64,000 nt of DNA from Nanobdellati archaeon (GTDB lineage Archaea; EX4484-52; GLR71), in contig JAHYJR010000004.1 in assembly GCA_019429005.1 (NCBI GenBank), forward strand, positions 1 through 64,000, in the 5' to 3' direction. Below are positions 1 through 9,596 of the stretch, in pieces. Every line of letters begins with the position of its first letter. Position 1 is the first letter of the stretch. Below the pieces are notes generated by a model. That model saw only the letters and a program-made list of their open reading frames with translations, was not told where the DNA came from and ran no database searches. The translations under genes were made by a program, and so were the position numbers.

Positions 1-96
1 CCAAATAGTTTCATCTTCAATACGCACCTCAATCTTTGGCGTACCGTCATCAGCTTGATAAATTATTATTTCGCTATTGGGTTTATGATTGTTCAT
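1..96 (-). CDS. RhuM-family protein, N-terminal fragment (cut by window edge)
   Basis: The reverse strand opens with ATG at 94-96 and reads 32 codons to the edge. The visible protein begins MNNHKPNSEIIIYQADDGTP and continues into an IEVRIEDETIW segment. This is the typical beginning of RhuM (virulence RhuM-like) proteins, which are often encoded inside type I restriction loci. It starts one base past the hsdM stop codon, so it is probably co-transcribed with hsdM. The molecular function of RhuM is not established. HsdS and HsdR, if present, lie beyond the left edge. The call rests on a short N-terminus only. Confidence 0.6.
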   Translation of the reverse strand, partial: MNNHKPNSEIIIYQADDGTPKIEVRIEDETIW

Positions 97-97
97 A

Positions 98-1660
98 TTA
101 TTTTGCACCTTCAATATCACCCACAATTTCATCAATCGCTGTTCTAAGTTCACTTTGCCTTTTAACAATTTCAGAAATTTTCTTGTTTAGTTCTTTAATA
201 TTTGTGATTTCTCTTTTGTCTTCTGCTGTAACATAACTAGATACTGCAATATTATAATCATTTTCAGCAATTCTTTCGTTATCTACTAACTTTGCAAAAT
301 ATTCTATATCTTTTCTTTCTTTAAAAGCATCTAAAATTCTTTTACGATTCTCATCTGAAAGTTTATTCTTATTTCCGCCACGAACAAATTCAGCAGAAGC
401 ATCAATAAACAAGGTTTTATTATCACTCTTGCTTTTCTTAAGTACAATTATGCAAGTTCCGATACTTGTTCCAAAAAATAAATCAGAAGGCAATTGAATA
501 ACGCAATCAATGTAATTATTATCAATTAAATATTTTCTAATTTTTTGTTCTGCTCCGCCACGATATAAAACACCTGGAAACTCAACAATTGCGGCAGTTC
601 CACTTGTAGAAAGCCACGAAAGCATATGCATAGTAAAAGCTAAATCGGCTTTACTTTTTGGTGCTAAAACTCCTGCTGGTGAAAAACGAGGGTCATTTAT
701 TAGAATTGGATTAGCATCTCCTTCCCACCTTATTGAATAAGGAGGATTTGAAACGATTGCATCAAAAGGCTCTTCATCCCAGTGTTTTGGGTCTGTAAGT
801 GTGTTGCCATGAGCAATATCAAAATGATCATAAATAATATCGTGTAAGAACATATTGATGCGGCAAAGATTGTAAGTTGTTAAATTAATTTCCTGCCCGA
901 AAAAACCAAGGCGGACATTTTCCTTGCCAAGAACTTTGGCAAATTTAAGAAGTAAAGAACCTGAACCACATGCAGGGTCATATACTTTATTTACATCTTT
1001 CTTCCCAACAATAGTAATTTCAGCTAAAAGTTCGCTTACTTCTTGAGGAGTATAAAATTCTCCTCCTGATTTTCCAGCACTGCTTGCATACATGGTCATT
1101 AAAAATTCATATGCATCTCCAAAAGCATCAATAGTATTATCCGAGTAATTTCCAAGACGAAGTTCACCTATAGATTCTAAAAGCTTGACAAGTTGTTTAT
1201 TTCTTTGGCCTACAGTATTCCCTAATTTATTGGAATTTACATCTAAATCATCAAATAAGCCCTTTAAGTTATCTTCGCTTTCTGTTCCTTTAGCAGAACT
1301 TTCAATATTTTTGAAAACAGCAGACAAAGTTTCATTTAAGTTTGGGTCATTTCGAGCTTTTTTTGTAACATTTTTGAATAATTCACTTGGTAACATGTAA
1401 AATCCTTTTTCGTTAACTGTTTTAGCTCGTTCAAATTCTGCATCTTTATCTGATAATTGAGAATATTCAAAATCATTTTTACCAGCACGATGTTCATTAT
1501 CATTAAGATCATTAGTAAGATTCTCGCTAATAAAACGATAAAAAAGCATACCTAAAACATATTGTTTAAAATCCCAACCATCAATACTACCTCTTAAATT
1601 ATTTGCAATTTGCCAAATAGTTCTATGTAGTTCTGCTCTTTCTTGTTCTTTTGATGCCAT
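98..1660 (-). CDS. hsdM: Type I restriction-modification DNA methyltransferase subunit HsdM
   Basis: This 520-aa protein is an N6-adenine methyltransferase subunit that, with HsdS, methylates the host target of a type I restriction system. An HsdM N-terminal helical domain (about residues 8-150, with LHRTIWQIANNLRG near the start) precedes the methylase domain. That domain shows SAM-binding motif I DPACGSG at about 228-234 and the catalytic NPPY at about 305-308, followed by conserved DLAFTMHMLSWL and LPSDLFFGTSIGTCI blocks. The length is normal for the family and nothing looks broken. It lies immediately upstream of the RhuM-like gene. The restriction subunit is not in the window, so whether the system is complete is unknown. 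Confidence 0.95.
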   Translation of the reverse strand: MASKEQERAELHRTIWQIANNLRGSIDGWDFKQYVLGMLFYRFISENLTNDLNDNEHRAGKNDFEYSQLSDKDAEFERAKTVNEKGFYMLPSELFKNVTKKARNDPNLNETLSAVFKNIESSAKGTESEDNLKGLFDDLDVNSNKLGNTVGQRNKQLVKLLESIGELRLGNYSDNTIDAFGDAYEFLMTMYASSAGKSGGEFYTPQEVSELLAEITIVGKKDVNKVYDPACGSGSLLLKFAKVLGKENVRLGFFGQEINLTTYNLCRINMFLHDIIYDHFDIAHGNTLTDPKHWDEEPFDAIVSNPPYSIRWEGDANPILINDPRFSPAGVLAPKSKADLAFTMHMLSWLSTSGTAAIVEFPGVLYRGGAEQKIRKYLIDNNYIDCVIQLPSDLFFGTSIGTCIIVLKKSKSDNKTLFIDASAEFVRGGNKNKLSDENRKRILDAFKERKDIEYFAKLVDNERIAENDYNIAVSSYVTAEDKREITNIKELNKKISEIVKRQSELRTAIDEIVGDIEGAK

Positions 1661-1756
1661 ATTTACACCTTGATATTATTCCTTTTTAACTCTTCTTCTG
1701 CAAAAATTTCAAATTGTCGTGATATGATAAGTCCTTTCTTTTTTAGTATTTTGAAC

Positions 1757-2725
1757 TTAAGTTAATATTTCATTTTCCTTATTCAAAATATTTGTAATTT
1801 GTTCAAAAATAGCATCAATTACTGGAACTGATACACTATTCCCAAATTGTTTATATGCTTGTGATTTAGATACTGGTATTTTAAACCATTCTGGGAAACC
1901 TTGCACTCTCGCACATTCTCTAGGAGTTAATCTTCTTATTTTTTCATTAACCAAATATGCACCCGTTTTTCCAGCAACTCCACCACCATAAGCAGAAAGA
2001 GTTATTGCATGGCCATTAATACTATAAATTCTCTCACCTTGACCCCCATTATTTATTTGACCAATTTGTATTGGATTTAATGACGGTGTTTCGTCTCTCT
2101 TCCAAAATTTCACATCAGTTCTATTAACAATACAATCTTTTGTATTCTCATCATTCTCAAGAATATCTTTAACATAAATTTGCTTATTAGTAGGTTTCGG
2201 AAAATTAAAGTTAGTTATTTCTAAGTCTTTTCTAAAACAAACAATATAAATTCTTTCTCTAGCTTGAGGCACATCATAATAACTTGCCTTTAAAACTTCA
2301 TAAAAAACATTATAACCCAATTCTTCTAAAGTTCTCAATATTATTTTTAATGTATTACCATGATAATGTTTAGTTAAATTTTTTACATTTTCAAGAAACA
2401 ATACTTTTGGTTGATGATGTTCAACTATTCTAGCTATATCAAAAAATAAAGTTCCCCTTGTATCTTTAAAACCTCTTTGCTTTCCAGATATACTAAATGC
2501 CTGACAAGGAAATCCACCACATAGAATATCATGTTTAGGTATATCAGTTTCTTTAATTTTAGTTATATCGCCTTGCGGAATATCTCCAAAATTTTCTTTA
2601 TAAGTTATTTGAGCATATTTATCCCATTCTGATGAAAATACACAATTAGCACCATGCTTTTCTAAAGCAATTCTAAATCCGCCAATTCCTGCGAATAAAT
2701 CAATAAAATTAAGTTCTTTCAGCAT
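1757..2725 (-). CDS. DNA (cytosine-5-)-methyltransferase
   Basis: This 322-aa C5-cytosine methyltransferase has all main motifs in order: DLFAGIGGF at about 9-17 (motif I, SAM binding), GFPCQAFSISG around 71-81 with the catalytic Cys at about 74 (motif IV), ENV at about 112-114 (motif VI), QARERIYIV (motif VIII) and QFGNSVSVPVI near the C-terminus (motif X). The target-recognition region lies between motifs VIII and X and includes a GERIYSINGHAITLSAYGGG stretch. It lies about 100 bp upstream of hsdM on the same strand, so the two form a modification island. No cognate endonuclease is visible nearby, so it may be an orphan enzyme or belong to the off-edge restriction genes. Confidence 0.95.
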   Translation of the reverse strand: MLKELNFIDLFAGIGGFRIALEKHGANCVFSSEWDKYAQITYKENFGDIPQGDITKIKETDIPKHDILCGGFPCQAFSISGKQRGFKDTRGTLFFDIARIVEHHQPKVLFLENVKNLTKHYHGNTLKIILRTLEELGYNVFYEVLKASYYDVPQARERIYIVCFRKDLEITNFNFPKPTNKQIYVKDILENDENTKDCIVNRTDVKFWKRDETPSLNPIQIGQINNGGQGERIYSINGHAITLSAYGGGVAGKTGAYLVNEKIRRLTPRECARVQGFPEWFKIPVSKSQAYKQFGNSVSVPVIDAIFEQITNILNKENEILT

Positions 2726-2753
2726 CTTAATATTAAATAAGTAGTTCTATTTA

Positions 2754-2895
2754 TTAAGTTTTACGTTTATCAATCGTAACATTAAGTGTTATAAAAGATG
2801 CAAAAAGAAAAATAATTAAAACTATCATGAAAATAAGGAACGGTTCAAAACCAACTTTCTTTAAAAGATATTCAAAAAGTAAAGTTGTACCAAAT
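2754..2895 (-). pseudogene. C-terminal remnant of a transporter-like membrane protein
   Basis: The 2726-3062 interval has no intact gene. On the reverse strand one frame reads about 46 codons of protein-like sequence (FGTTLLFEYLLKKVGFEPFL, then a hydrophobic FMIVLIIFLFASFITL segment and a basic tail) to a TAA at 2754-2756. It has no start codon and an in-frame stop just upstream. A G-x-x-x-x-F-E-Y-L motif before a last membrane helix resembles the end of major-facilitator permeases, but the piece is too short for certainty. It may mark an insertion or deletion at the edge of the modification island. Confidence 0.35.
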
Positions 2896-3062
2896 TAGGC
2901 AAGTATTATTAAATACACTATTTGAGTGTGTTTTTAAGCCATAGAATTTATTTAATTTTCAAAGTTTATATTCTTAATTTGATTTGATATAATTAAATAT
3001 AACAAATAGACTTACATTAATATATTTTTTATTAAACAAAATATCTATATTTGAATAATATA

Positions 3063-3530
3063 TCATTTAATTTCAGCAATAATCACAACATAGTTTTGTC
3101 CATATTTTTTTGCGCATTTTGGACATTTAGTGTACCACATATATTGTTTTTTAATATTTACATTTTTGCTTTTTGTATAGATTTCAAAGTCTTTCCACCA
3201 TTTATCCATATCATTATATGGACCCTCATAAACTTTGCTTAAGAATTTTCCACTTAATGTAACATTTTCCGCATTATGTATCTCTTTATCAACCGCTAAA
3301 TAAAGATCCTGATTCCATATTGAAGTGGTATCTGATAAACATAAACCATCTATCATTTTTCCATTGGCTTTCTCAACTGTGTCATTAAGATGTACCATGA
3401 CTTTACCAAAATTTATAGGTATATAGAATAGGGTGAATACTTTATCCTTAATGAATCTCTTATTTTTCCATTCAAATGATTTTCCATCCCATGGTTTAGG
3501 ATTAAATTTTGGACAACATACATCTTCCAT
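3063..3530 (-). CDS. GyrI-like small-molecule-binding domain protein
   Basis: This 155-aa protein matches a family often annotated as 'hydrolase' with a GyrI-like fold. Recognisable signatures are CCPKFNPKPWDGK near the N-terminus, KDKVFTLFYIPINFGKVM, LCLSDTTSIWNQDLYLAV, the VYEGPYNDMDKW block and the C-terminal WYTKCPKCAKKYGQNYVV containing a CxxC pair. The length is normal. Members are single-domain proteins of unproven substrate, probably binding small hydrophobic ligands. It is transcribed alone, with non-coding sequence on both sides. Confidence 0.75.
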   Translation of the reverse strand: MEDVCCPKFNPKPWDGKSFEWKNKRFIKDKVFTLFYIPINFGKVMVHLNDTVEKANGKMIDGLCLSDTTSIWNQDLYLAVDKEIHNAENVTLSGKFLSKVYEGPYNDMDKWWKDFEIYTKSKNVNIKKQYMWYTKCPKCAKKYGQNYVVIIAEIK

Positions 3531-3706
3531 ATTATTCGCCTATTAATTAGTTAGTTCTCGGATTATTTATATTTAAAGTTTAAATGGCTTTAAGGCATAT
3601 TTATAATAGTTTATGGAGATAATTACATTTTATTATCAGATTATACTAGGGTATATATTTAAGTAATATATAAAGGTTCTAAGTTAATTTTATAATGTGA
3701 TACTAT

Positions 3707-3868
3707 ATGGCAGCAAGCTTAAAAGCAGTAAAGAAGATGAAGATTGACTATAATATTGATAGAGTCATTTATGATGCATTTATTAAAACATGCACACGTA
3801 AAGGATTTACCGCGAGTACTGTGGTTGAACAATTTATGAAAAAATACGCAGAGACTGGACAGATTTAA
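3707..3868 (+). CDS. Small ribbon-helix-helix-like protein
   Basis: An ATG at 3707 opens a 53-codon frame ending TAA at 3866-3868. The product starts MAASLKAVKKMKIDYNIDRV and ends with an amphipathic VVEQFMKKYAETGQI helix. A short basic beta-strand (KMKIDYNIDRVIYDAF), a helix, a turn containing G and a second helix is the MetJ/Arc/CopG-like layout used by small DNA-binding dimers and antitoxins. A TATA-like TATATAAAGG lies about 35-40 nt upstream of the ATG. No toxin gene is obvious next to it. The size and layout are seen directly; the RHH assignment is inferred. Confidence 0.6.
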   Translation: MAASLKAVKKMKIDYNIDRVIYDAFIKTCTRKGFTASTVVEQFMKKYAETGQI

Positions 3869-3984
3869 TGTCTATCTAGTCAAATATACTTAAATATCTA
3901 GGTATTTGTGTATAATACCTAAACCATTTCTTTATCTTCTAAAAAATAAATAATTATTTAATATTACTACTACTAAATATTAAT

Positions 3985-4491
3985 ATGAAACCTTATGTTC
4001 AATGGATCTTAGCAGCACCACAGAGTGGACAATATCTAGGTGTTGATATTGATGAAATCCTAAAAGAATATGAAATAATTTCTAAACTTGATTTTGATAG
4101 ACAACTAACCCAAAAAGAAAAACCTAAAACAAAAGAAGATATTATAAGAATGCCGCTTCTTTTTAATATGAAGGGTCCACAAATTAAAAAAACACTAATA
4201 TATATTAATCCTGAAACATGGCATGATAAACCTGTTGATGCCGAAATTTTAAGAGCTCAATATACAACACAGGATGGTCGTCCTCACGGAGAAGCTGTAT
4301 ATATCAAGAACAATACACCTGAAATTGATATCTCTTCAGATATAAAAGATTATTATAAAACATTTAATTGGCTTTCAAGAATTTATGAAATAAATGATAA
4401 ATGTGATTTAAATATATTAGAAATAAACGCTAAATTAGATGAAGCAATTATTAAACAATTAAAACATAACCTTCCATTCAAAAATTATTAA
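3985..4491 (+). CDS. Hypothetical protein, 168 aa
   Basis: I do not recognise this protein. It has no signal peptide or membrane segment and begins MKPYVQWILAAPQSGQYLGV. A charged middle with LLFNMKGPQIKKTLIYINPE is followed by a C-terminal helical half. AT-rich sequence with ACTAAATATTA lies just upstream of the start. Its stop overlaps the end of the convergent DUF362 gene by four bases. Composition matches its neighbours and gives no sign of recent transfer. Confidence 0.7.
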   Translation: MKPYVQWILAAPQSGQYLGVDIDEILKEYEIISKLDFDRQLTQKEKPKTKEDIIRMPLLFNMKGPQIKKTLIYINPETWHDKPVDAEILRAQYTTQDGRPHGEAVYIKNNTPEIDISSDIKDYYKTFNWLSRIYEINDKCDLNILEINAKLDEAIIKQLKHNLPFKNY

Positions 4492-5576
4492 ACATCAAAC
4501 AATTTGCCTAAAAATCTTTTTTTGACTGTAATCGCTTTTTTCGGACAAGCTTCACTACAACAATAGCAATGAATGCATTTTGAATAATTTATTTTCGGAA
4601 ACTTTACACCTTTTGATATAGCTTCAGCCGGACAGTTTATGACACAAGTGTTACAGTTTGTGCATTTCTCTGTTATAAAGGGATAAGGCGATAAATATCT
4701 GCCTGCGAGTTTCAATAAATGTCCAAATTTATTTGTATTTGCTTTCTTGAAATGTTTAGGGCGAAGTTTATCTATATCAACATCTGAAATAATTTTCAGA
4801 TTAGAGAAATCAATATCAAAATCATTTTCTGAACTTTCAACCACAAGTGTTGAAACCTCTTTTGGCTTAAAACCTAAAAGATTCGTAACAAAAAGATCAA
4901 GTCCAGGTGCGCTTTCAGATGCAGCAATAAAACCTAATTCTTTTGGAGTGCCTGCATTAGGACCATCGCCTTCCATACCAATGACACAATCCATCAGATT
5001 AAAAGAGGGATTCGCTAACTTCGAAAGATGTACAACCATCATTGAAAAAGCTCGAGGATCTGGAAACTTAAGATGATATTTACTTTTTCTAAAACCACAG
5101 ACGACGCCAAACAAGTTTTTTTGTGCACCTGTAAAACCTGTCAATGCGTGAGTTTTTGCTTTAGGTAAATTTATAATATAGTCATAATCCTTGAGACCAT
5201 TAAAGATTGATAAGGGTCCAACTGCAGTTTCAACCTCTTTTGCATCTTTGAATTCTATAATCTTGATACCTTCTGATTTACAGACATCGCCTATACCTGT
5301 AAGCTTAAGCACATTTTCGTAAGTTCCAAAACCTTGACTGTCACCTAGATAAACCTTACACTTTTTTACCTTAAGAATCCGTGCAACTGATGCTATTATA
5401 GCAGGATTTGTTGTTACAGCATCTTCAACGTTCCTTGGAGCAAGCAGGTTTGGTTTAAGAAGGATTGATGAACCTGTTTTAACTGTTTTCATAAAAGATT
5501 TCATGCAATAAGCTACAGCTTTATCAACTTGTTTTTCAGAATAATTATCACATTTTGTAACATAGATATTTGTCAT
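4488..5576 (-). CDS. DUF362 protein with C-terminal 2[4Fe-4S] ferredoxin domain
   Basis: This 362-aa protein has two parts. Residues about 1-280 form a DUF362 domain (VTKCDNY start, GSSILLKPNLLAP, YIINLPKAKTHALTGFTGAQKN, MEGDGPNAGTP). The last 70 residues form a bacterial-type ferredoxin module with CTNCNTCVINCP and CIHCYCCSEACP, i.e. two CxxCxxCxxxCP sets that should bind two [4Fe-4S] clusters. DUF362-ferredoxin fusions are common in anaerobes and presumably do low-potential electron transfer, but no reaction is proven. Transcribed alone and convergent with the preceding gene. Confidence 0.85.
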   Translation of the reverse strand: MTNIYVTKCDNYSEKQVDKAVAYCMKSFMKTVKTGSSILLKPNLLAPRNVEDAVTTNPAIIASVARILKVKKCKVYLGDSQGFGTYENVLKLTGIGDVCKSEGIKIIEFKDAKEVETAVGPLSIFNGLKDYDYIINLPKAKTHALTGFTGAQKNLFGVVCGFRKSKYHLKFPDPRAFSMMVVHLSKLANPSFNLMDCVIGMEGDGPNAGTPKELGFIAASESAPGLDLFVTNLLGFKPKEVSTLVVESSENDFDIDFSNLKIISDVDIDKLRPKHFKKANTNKFGHLLKLAGRYLSPYPFITEKCTNCNTCVINCPAEAISKGVKFPKINYSKCIHCYCCSEACPKKAITVKKRFLGKLFDV

Positions 5577-5673
5577 ATGATTTTATTGCCTACATATTTT
5601 TTATAGTTTTACAGGAACCAAACGGAACTATCAAAAGATAAATGATTTAAATATAAAAATCATATCTAATAGT

Positions 5674-6861
5674 ATGACATTATATTCACATTCAAGATTA
5701 AACTGTTTTGAACAATGTTCACTTAAATTCAAATTCAAATATATTGATAAAAAACAAACAGATAGAAACGATTCTGTCGAAGCTTTCCTTGGAAAACGTG
5801 TTCATGAAACATTAGAAAAACTATACAAAGATCTTAAATTTAATAAGACAAATTCACTTCAAGATTTAATAAAATATTACACAACAGAATGGGATAAATC
5901 ATGGAGTAAAAAAGTAACAATTGTAAAACAGGATTATACAGTTGAAAACTATAAGTCAATGGGAATTAAATTCATAACTGATTATTATAATAAGCATAAG
6001 CCATTCAATAGCACAAAAACACTTTCGCTTGAAAAAAAAGTCATAATTCATTTAGATGATAAAGACAAATACGTTCTACAAGGTTTTATAGACCGCCTTG
6101 CCTTGAAAGGTGAAGACACTATTGAAATCCATGACTATAAGACAAATTCAAGTTTACCTGAACAAGACTATCTTGACCAGGACAGACAACTTGCATTATA
6201 TGCAATAGGTATCAAAAAGATGTATCCTTTTGTTAAAAAAATAGATTTGGTTTGGCATTTCCTTGCATTTGATAAAGAAATGAGGTCAAGTCGAACTGAA
6301 AAAGAACTTGATAATCTTAAAAATGATATAATAAAAATTATTGATACAATCGAAACCAATCATAAATATGAACCTACTGAATCTGCACTCTGTTCATGGT
6401 GCGAATATGAACATGAATGCCCGAGGAAAAAACATTTGTTTATAACTGAAGATAAGCCACAGAAGACATTCAAAAAAAAGGATGAGGGTATCATTCTTGT
6501 TGATAAGTATACAGAACTTAAAGACAAAAAAGATGAAATTGAAGTTGAGTTAGAAAAAATCAAAACTGAACTTTTCGATTATTCTAAACAGTATAATGTT
6601 GATAATATCTACAGCAAAAATTTTGTCGCAAGACTTAGGACATATATCAATCAGAGATTTCCCGGAAAAAATGATGTGACTCAAGAATATGTCAAAACAA
6701 TCCTAAAAAAATCTAAACTGCTTGATAAATTCATAACTCTTGATACATTTGCACTTACAAAATCTATGAATACAGATGAGATTGATGAGGCAACCAAAAA
6801 AAAACTTCTTAAATTTTCAAAAGAGTCAGAGACTAAAATGATATATATCGGAAAAATATAA
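5674..6861 (+). CDS. PD-(D/E)XK nuclease superfamily protein with Fe-S cysteines (Cas4/AddB-like)
   Basis: This 395-aa protein belongs to the iron-sulfur branch of the PD-(D/E)XK nucleases (Cas4, AddB and RecB-like C-terminal domains). Visible elements: SHSRLNCFEQCSLKFKFKY at the N-terminus (Cys at about 11 and 15), the GKRVHETLEKL helix, GFIDRLA with the first acidic residue at about 140, EIHDYKTN at about 151-158 carrying the D..K pair, the DRQLALYAIG Q-motif at about 170, and CSWCEYEHECP at about 240-250 providing three more cysteines. It should cut or resect DNA ends with a 4Fe-4S-stabilised fold. No cas genes or CRISPR array are near, so a repair role is likelier. The C-terminal 130 residues are unassigned. 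A TATA-like TTTAAATATAAA sits about 22 nt before the ATG, suggesting a leaderless mRNA. Confidence 0.85.
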   Translation: MTLYSHSRLNCFEQCSLKFKFKYIDKKQTDRNDSVEAFLGKRVHETLEKLYKDLKFNKTNSLQDLIKYYTTEWDKSWSKKVTIVKQDYTVENYKSMGIKFITDYYNKHKPFNSTKTLSLEKKVIIHLDDKDKYVLQGFIDRLALKGEDTIEIHDYKTNSSLPEQDYLDQDRQLALYAIGIKKMYPFVKKIDLVWHFLAFDKEMRSSRTEKELDNLKNDIIKIIDTIETNHKYEPTESALCSWCEYEHECPRKKHLFITEDKPQKTFKKKDEGIILVDKYTELKDKKDEIEVELEKIKTELFDYSKQYNVDNIYSKNFVARLRTYINQRFPGKNDVTQEYVKTILKKSKLLDKFITLDTFALTKSMNTDEIDEATKKKLLKFSKESETKMIYIGKI

Positions 6862-6863
6862 GA

Positions 6864-7721
6864 TTAAAATAAGTCTTTAACGTCAAGATGCTTGCTCATA
6901 ATCATATGAGGTCTTAAATTAACAAAAAGATTTGAAGTAGTCACACCCGTTATCAAGGGCGAATCATAGGTTTTTTTTGCTGTATTGAATAACCTATCAA
7001 GAAGTATTTTTGATTCATCTATAAGATTATCTTGATCTGACTTGATACTGCCTTCACTTAACCCAATTAAACCAACATTAATTGTAGGATATCCAAAATT
7101 AATAGTTTCTTGAGCCTTATAAAAATAAACGAAATCGTGAAGGTCCTCTATTACAACCAATTTAATACCATGCGTATCAAATAAATCTGATAATTTCTCG
7201 GAGATTTTAAAAACATTATCTGATAAAAAATCCATAAGTTTATCTTGATATATTGAGATTTCTGATTCTAAGTTTGCATTATTTAAATTCAAATTACTAT
7301 AAATATCATTATAAAAAGGTGCCATTGCAAGATCTCGTTCATATAAAAAACAGACTTTTATATTATCTAAATTTGATTTATCTAAATGTTTTTCAAAGTA
7401 ATTAGGTAAGTCATAGGAATAAACACCTTTTTCAGTTTTAATTATGTTACCCGGACCCTTATACTTAATTATATTTCGGCTATCACCATTACATCCGATA
7501 ATCTTATTAAAACGATTATTATTACATAAGGTCTCAAATTCCCTTTGATCAAATGCTTCAGGCCAATAAATAAGTAAAGCTTCGCCTACACCGACACCCA
7601 TTTTATCCATAGGCTTATCAAAAAGGTCAATATCATTAAGCAACAATAAATCATCACCATAACCCTCAGGTAATATGTTTTTTGTTTGGATATAATCTCC
7701 AGACATGTGCACACTATACAT
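6864..7721 (-). CDS. Hypothetical protein, 285 aa
   Basis: I do not recognise this protein. It is predicted soluble, with no signal peptide or membrane helix. It starts MYSVHMSGDYIQTKNILPEG; MSGDY at codon 6 is an alternative start. The central part is acidic, and a later segment reads THGIKLVVIEDLHDFVYFYK, which looks like a buried beta-strand followed by acidic residues. It ends three bases from the convergent PD-(D/E)XK gene. Confidence 0.65.
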   Translation of the reverse strand: MYSVHMSGDYIQTKNILPEGYGDDLLLLNDIDLFDKPMDKMGVGVGEALLIYWPEAFDQREFETLCNNNRFNKIIGCNGDSRNIIKYKGPGNIIKTEKGVYSYDLPNYFEKHLDKSNLDNIKVCFLYERDLAMAPFYNDIYSNLNLNNANLESEISIYQDKLMDFLSDNVFKISEKLSDLFDTHGIKLVVIEDLHDFVYFYKAQETINFGYPTINVGLIGLSEGSIKSDQDNLIDESKILLDRLFNTAKKTYDSPLITGVTTSNLFVNLRPHMIMSKHLDVKDLF

Positions 7722-7848
7722 ATAATCACTTATATATTATTTATTAATGTATTTTTTTAAACGTTTCTAAAAACACCATAAAATACCAACATCAAATAAA
7801 ACCTAACAATATTCAAACATATAAATATCAAAATTCTATATAATTGAC

Positions 7849-9501
7849 ATGTGGGTTGAATTATTTACGCAATTAGGATTTATTGGATATTACACTTTAT
7901 GGGCACTTATAATTGGTTCTATTGCAATCTTTAAATTTGAAGCAAAACATGCTATTAGGAGACTTGTCCCTGCATGGTTTGTCGGAATATTGCTTATTAG
8001 CATAAGCCCAATCGCATCTATAATTGGCGCCGTTATGATTAGAATATTAAAACACACATTAGAGAATTCATTTTCACTTTCTATTGAGGACGTTCTTCTT
8101 TCATCAATGACAAATAAAACAATTAAAAAAGAGAAAAATGCAGAATTTTCGTTTAAAATATTGCTTACAGCTATCGGCATACTATTTATATTAAATATAG
8201 TCGCATCAATCTTTGCACCACCAATGGAAGTTGGATGGTACAATATGAATGATGTTAATATTGAAAAACTAGATATCAAAACAACTGCTAAAGTGTCTGA
8301 CATTACTTGGGATAATATCAAAAATATGAGACTTGTATCTGAAGAATATGCATTACAAATACCAAAAACGATGGTTACTGAAACAGGATGGACATTATCT
8401 TATGATTGGGATGGCGTCTATTCAATCAATAACACACTTTATTGGGTTATGGTATATGAACCATCACGTCTTGTAAATACTAAAAACCCGTCACCTGCAT
8501 ACATACTTGTTAATGCTCAAGACCCATCAGACAGGACAAAAATCAAAGAAGATATTAGATACAGTGAAGAGCGAAATGATCTTGTATCACTTTTATATCC
8601 ACTTATAACAACTGGAAAAATTTATGATGTGAAAACAAAATATTGGCTTAAATATCCATTCTTTAACTATGGTGATACAGTATTTACACATGATGACAAC
8701 AATGAACCAATATGGTTTGCACCTGTTAAATTTGAATTCCCTACTATATTTATAACAAAATTCTATACTGAACAGGTTGGTGTCATAACACTTGACAATA
8801 AGGGTAATACAATATTTTATTCAAACAAAGAAATTAAAGATGGAAATGTTCCAGCATGGTTACTTAATAATCAAATCTTGATTGATCAACAGTATAGTGA
8901 AATGAGAGTTGATAAATGGGCAAAATATAATGAGTGGAAAGGTTTCCTAAATTATAATTTCCAGCACGAACAAGTATATGAACTTGCACAAAATCTCTTT
9001 TTCCAATATGATTCTACAAATGGGAAAACATCTGGATTTATGCAACTTGAACCAGAAGGAGCTACACGAAAAGCAATTACGCATTATATAAATATTGATG
9101 CGGCAGGTAGTGAATTTGGTGATGTTAACATTTATGACATTACTGCATTAGAATTAATTGGTCCTAAAAGAGCTCTTGATGATGCACGAGGACAGGTAAG
9201 TCTTTATTCGGATTGGTATCCACTTCAACCACTTTTCAAAGAAATCAATGGTGCATATTTCTATGTCGTACCAATATATTCAGGTTTCAGAGAATCTATG
9301 GTACTTAGAGCTGTAGCTGTGATTGATGCAAAGACCGAGCAGGTCAAGCTTTTTGAATGGGGTGATGTTGAAGATCAAAAAGACAAATTAGTAACGGAAA
9401 AACCAACAACAAATGTTACTAGTACATCTACTGATTGTGAAGTCGTATCAACTGAGATTATCAACAATAAGATTATGATTGTAACTGAATGTAATATTTG
9501 A
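7849..9501 (+). CDS. Membrane protein with large extracytoplasmic domain, unknown function
   Basis: This 550-aa protein has hydrophobic segments at about residues 7-30, 40-68 and 105-123, then roughly 400 mostly polar residues likely outside the membrane. The C-terminal third is rich in aromatic beta-strand sequence, with IYDITALELIGPKRALDDAR and YFYVVPIYSG blocks, and ends with a Thr/Ser-rich linker and two Cys (STDCEVV, TECNI). I cannot assign a family; the YFYVVPIY plus AVAVIDAKTEQ pattern vaguely recalls large bacterial UPF0182-type membrane proteins. A CATATAAAT element about 28 nt upstream suggests a leaderless transcript. Confidence 0.75.
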   Translation: MWVELFTQLGFIGYYTLWALIIGSIAIFKFEAKHAIRRLVPAWFVGILLISISPIASIIGAVMIRILKHTLENSFSLSIEDVLLSSMTNKTIKKEKNAEFSFKILLTAIGILFILNIVASIFAPPMEVGWYNMNDVNIEKLDIKTTAKVSDITWDNIKNMRLVSEEYALQIPKTMVTETGWTLSYDWDGVYSINNTLYWVMVYEPSRLVNTKNPSPAYILVNAQDPSDRTKIKEDIRYSEERNDLVSLLYPLITTGKIYDVKTKYWLKYPFFNYGDTVFTHDDNNEPIWFAPVKFEFPTIFITKFYTEQVGVITLDNKGNTIFYSNKEIKDGNVPAWLLNNQILIDQQYSEMRVDKWAKYNEWKGFLNYNFQHEQVYELAQNLFFQYDSTNGKTSGFMQLEPEGATRKAITHYINIDAAGSEFGDVNIYDITALELIGPKRALDDARGQVSLYSDWYPLQPLFKEINGAYFYVVPIYSGFRESMVLRAVAVIDAKTEQVKLFEWGDVEDQKDKLVTEKPTTNVTSTSTDCEVVSTEIINNKIMIVTECNI

Positions 9502-9596
9502 TTTGATATCAGATATTACAATTTAATTTAAATACATTAATACAATCATATTCTGTTAAGTCAAAGACAATCAAATCTATTTTTTATAATATACAA

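Noticed and set aside
1662-1756. Small reverse-strand ORF between the C5 methyltransferase and hsdM
   Set aside because: A coding-like stretch of about 28 codons ends just before hsdM but has no start codon and is too short to judge.
2726-3062. Prophage or integron boundary next to the methyltransferases
   Set aside because: No integrase, terminal repeat or tRNA target was found; only a short transporter-like remnant is visible.
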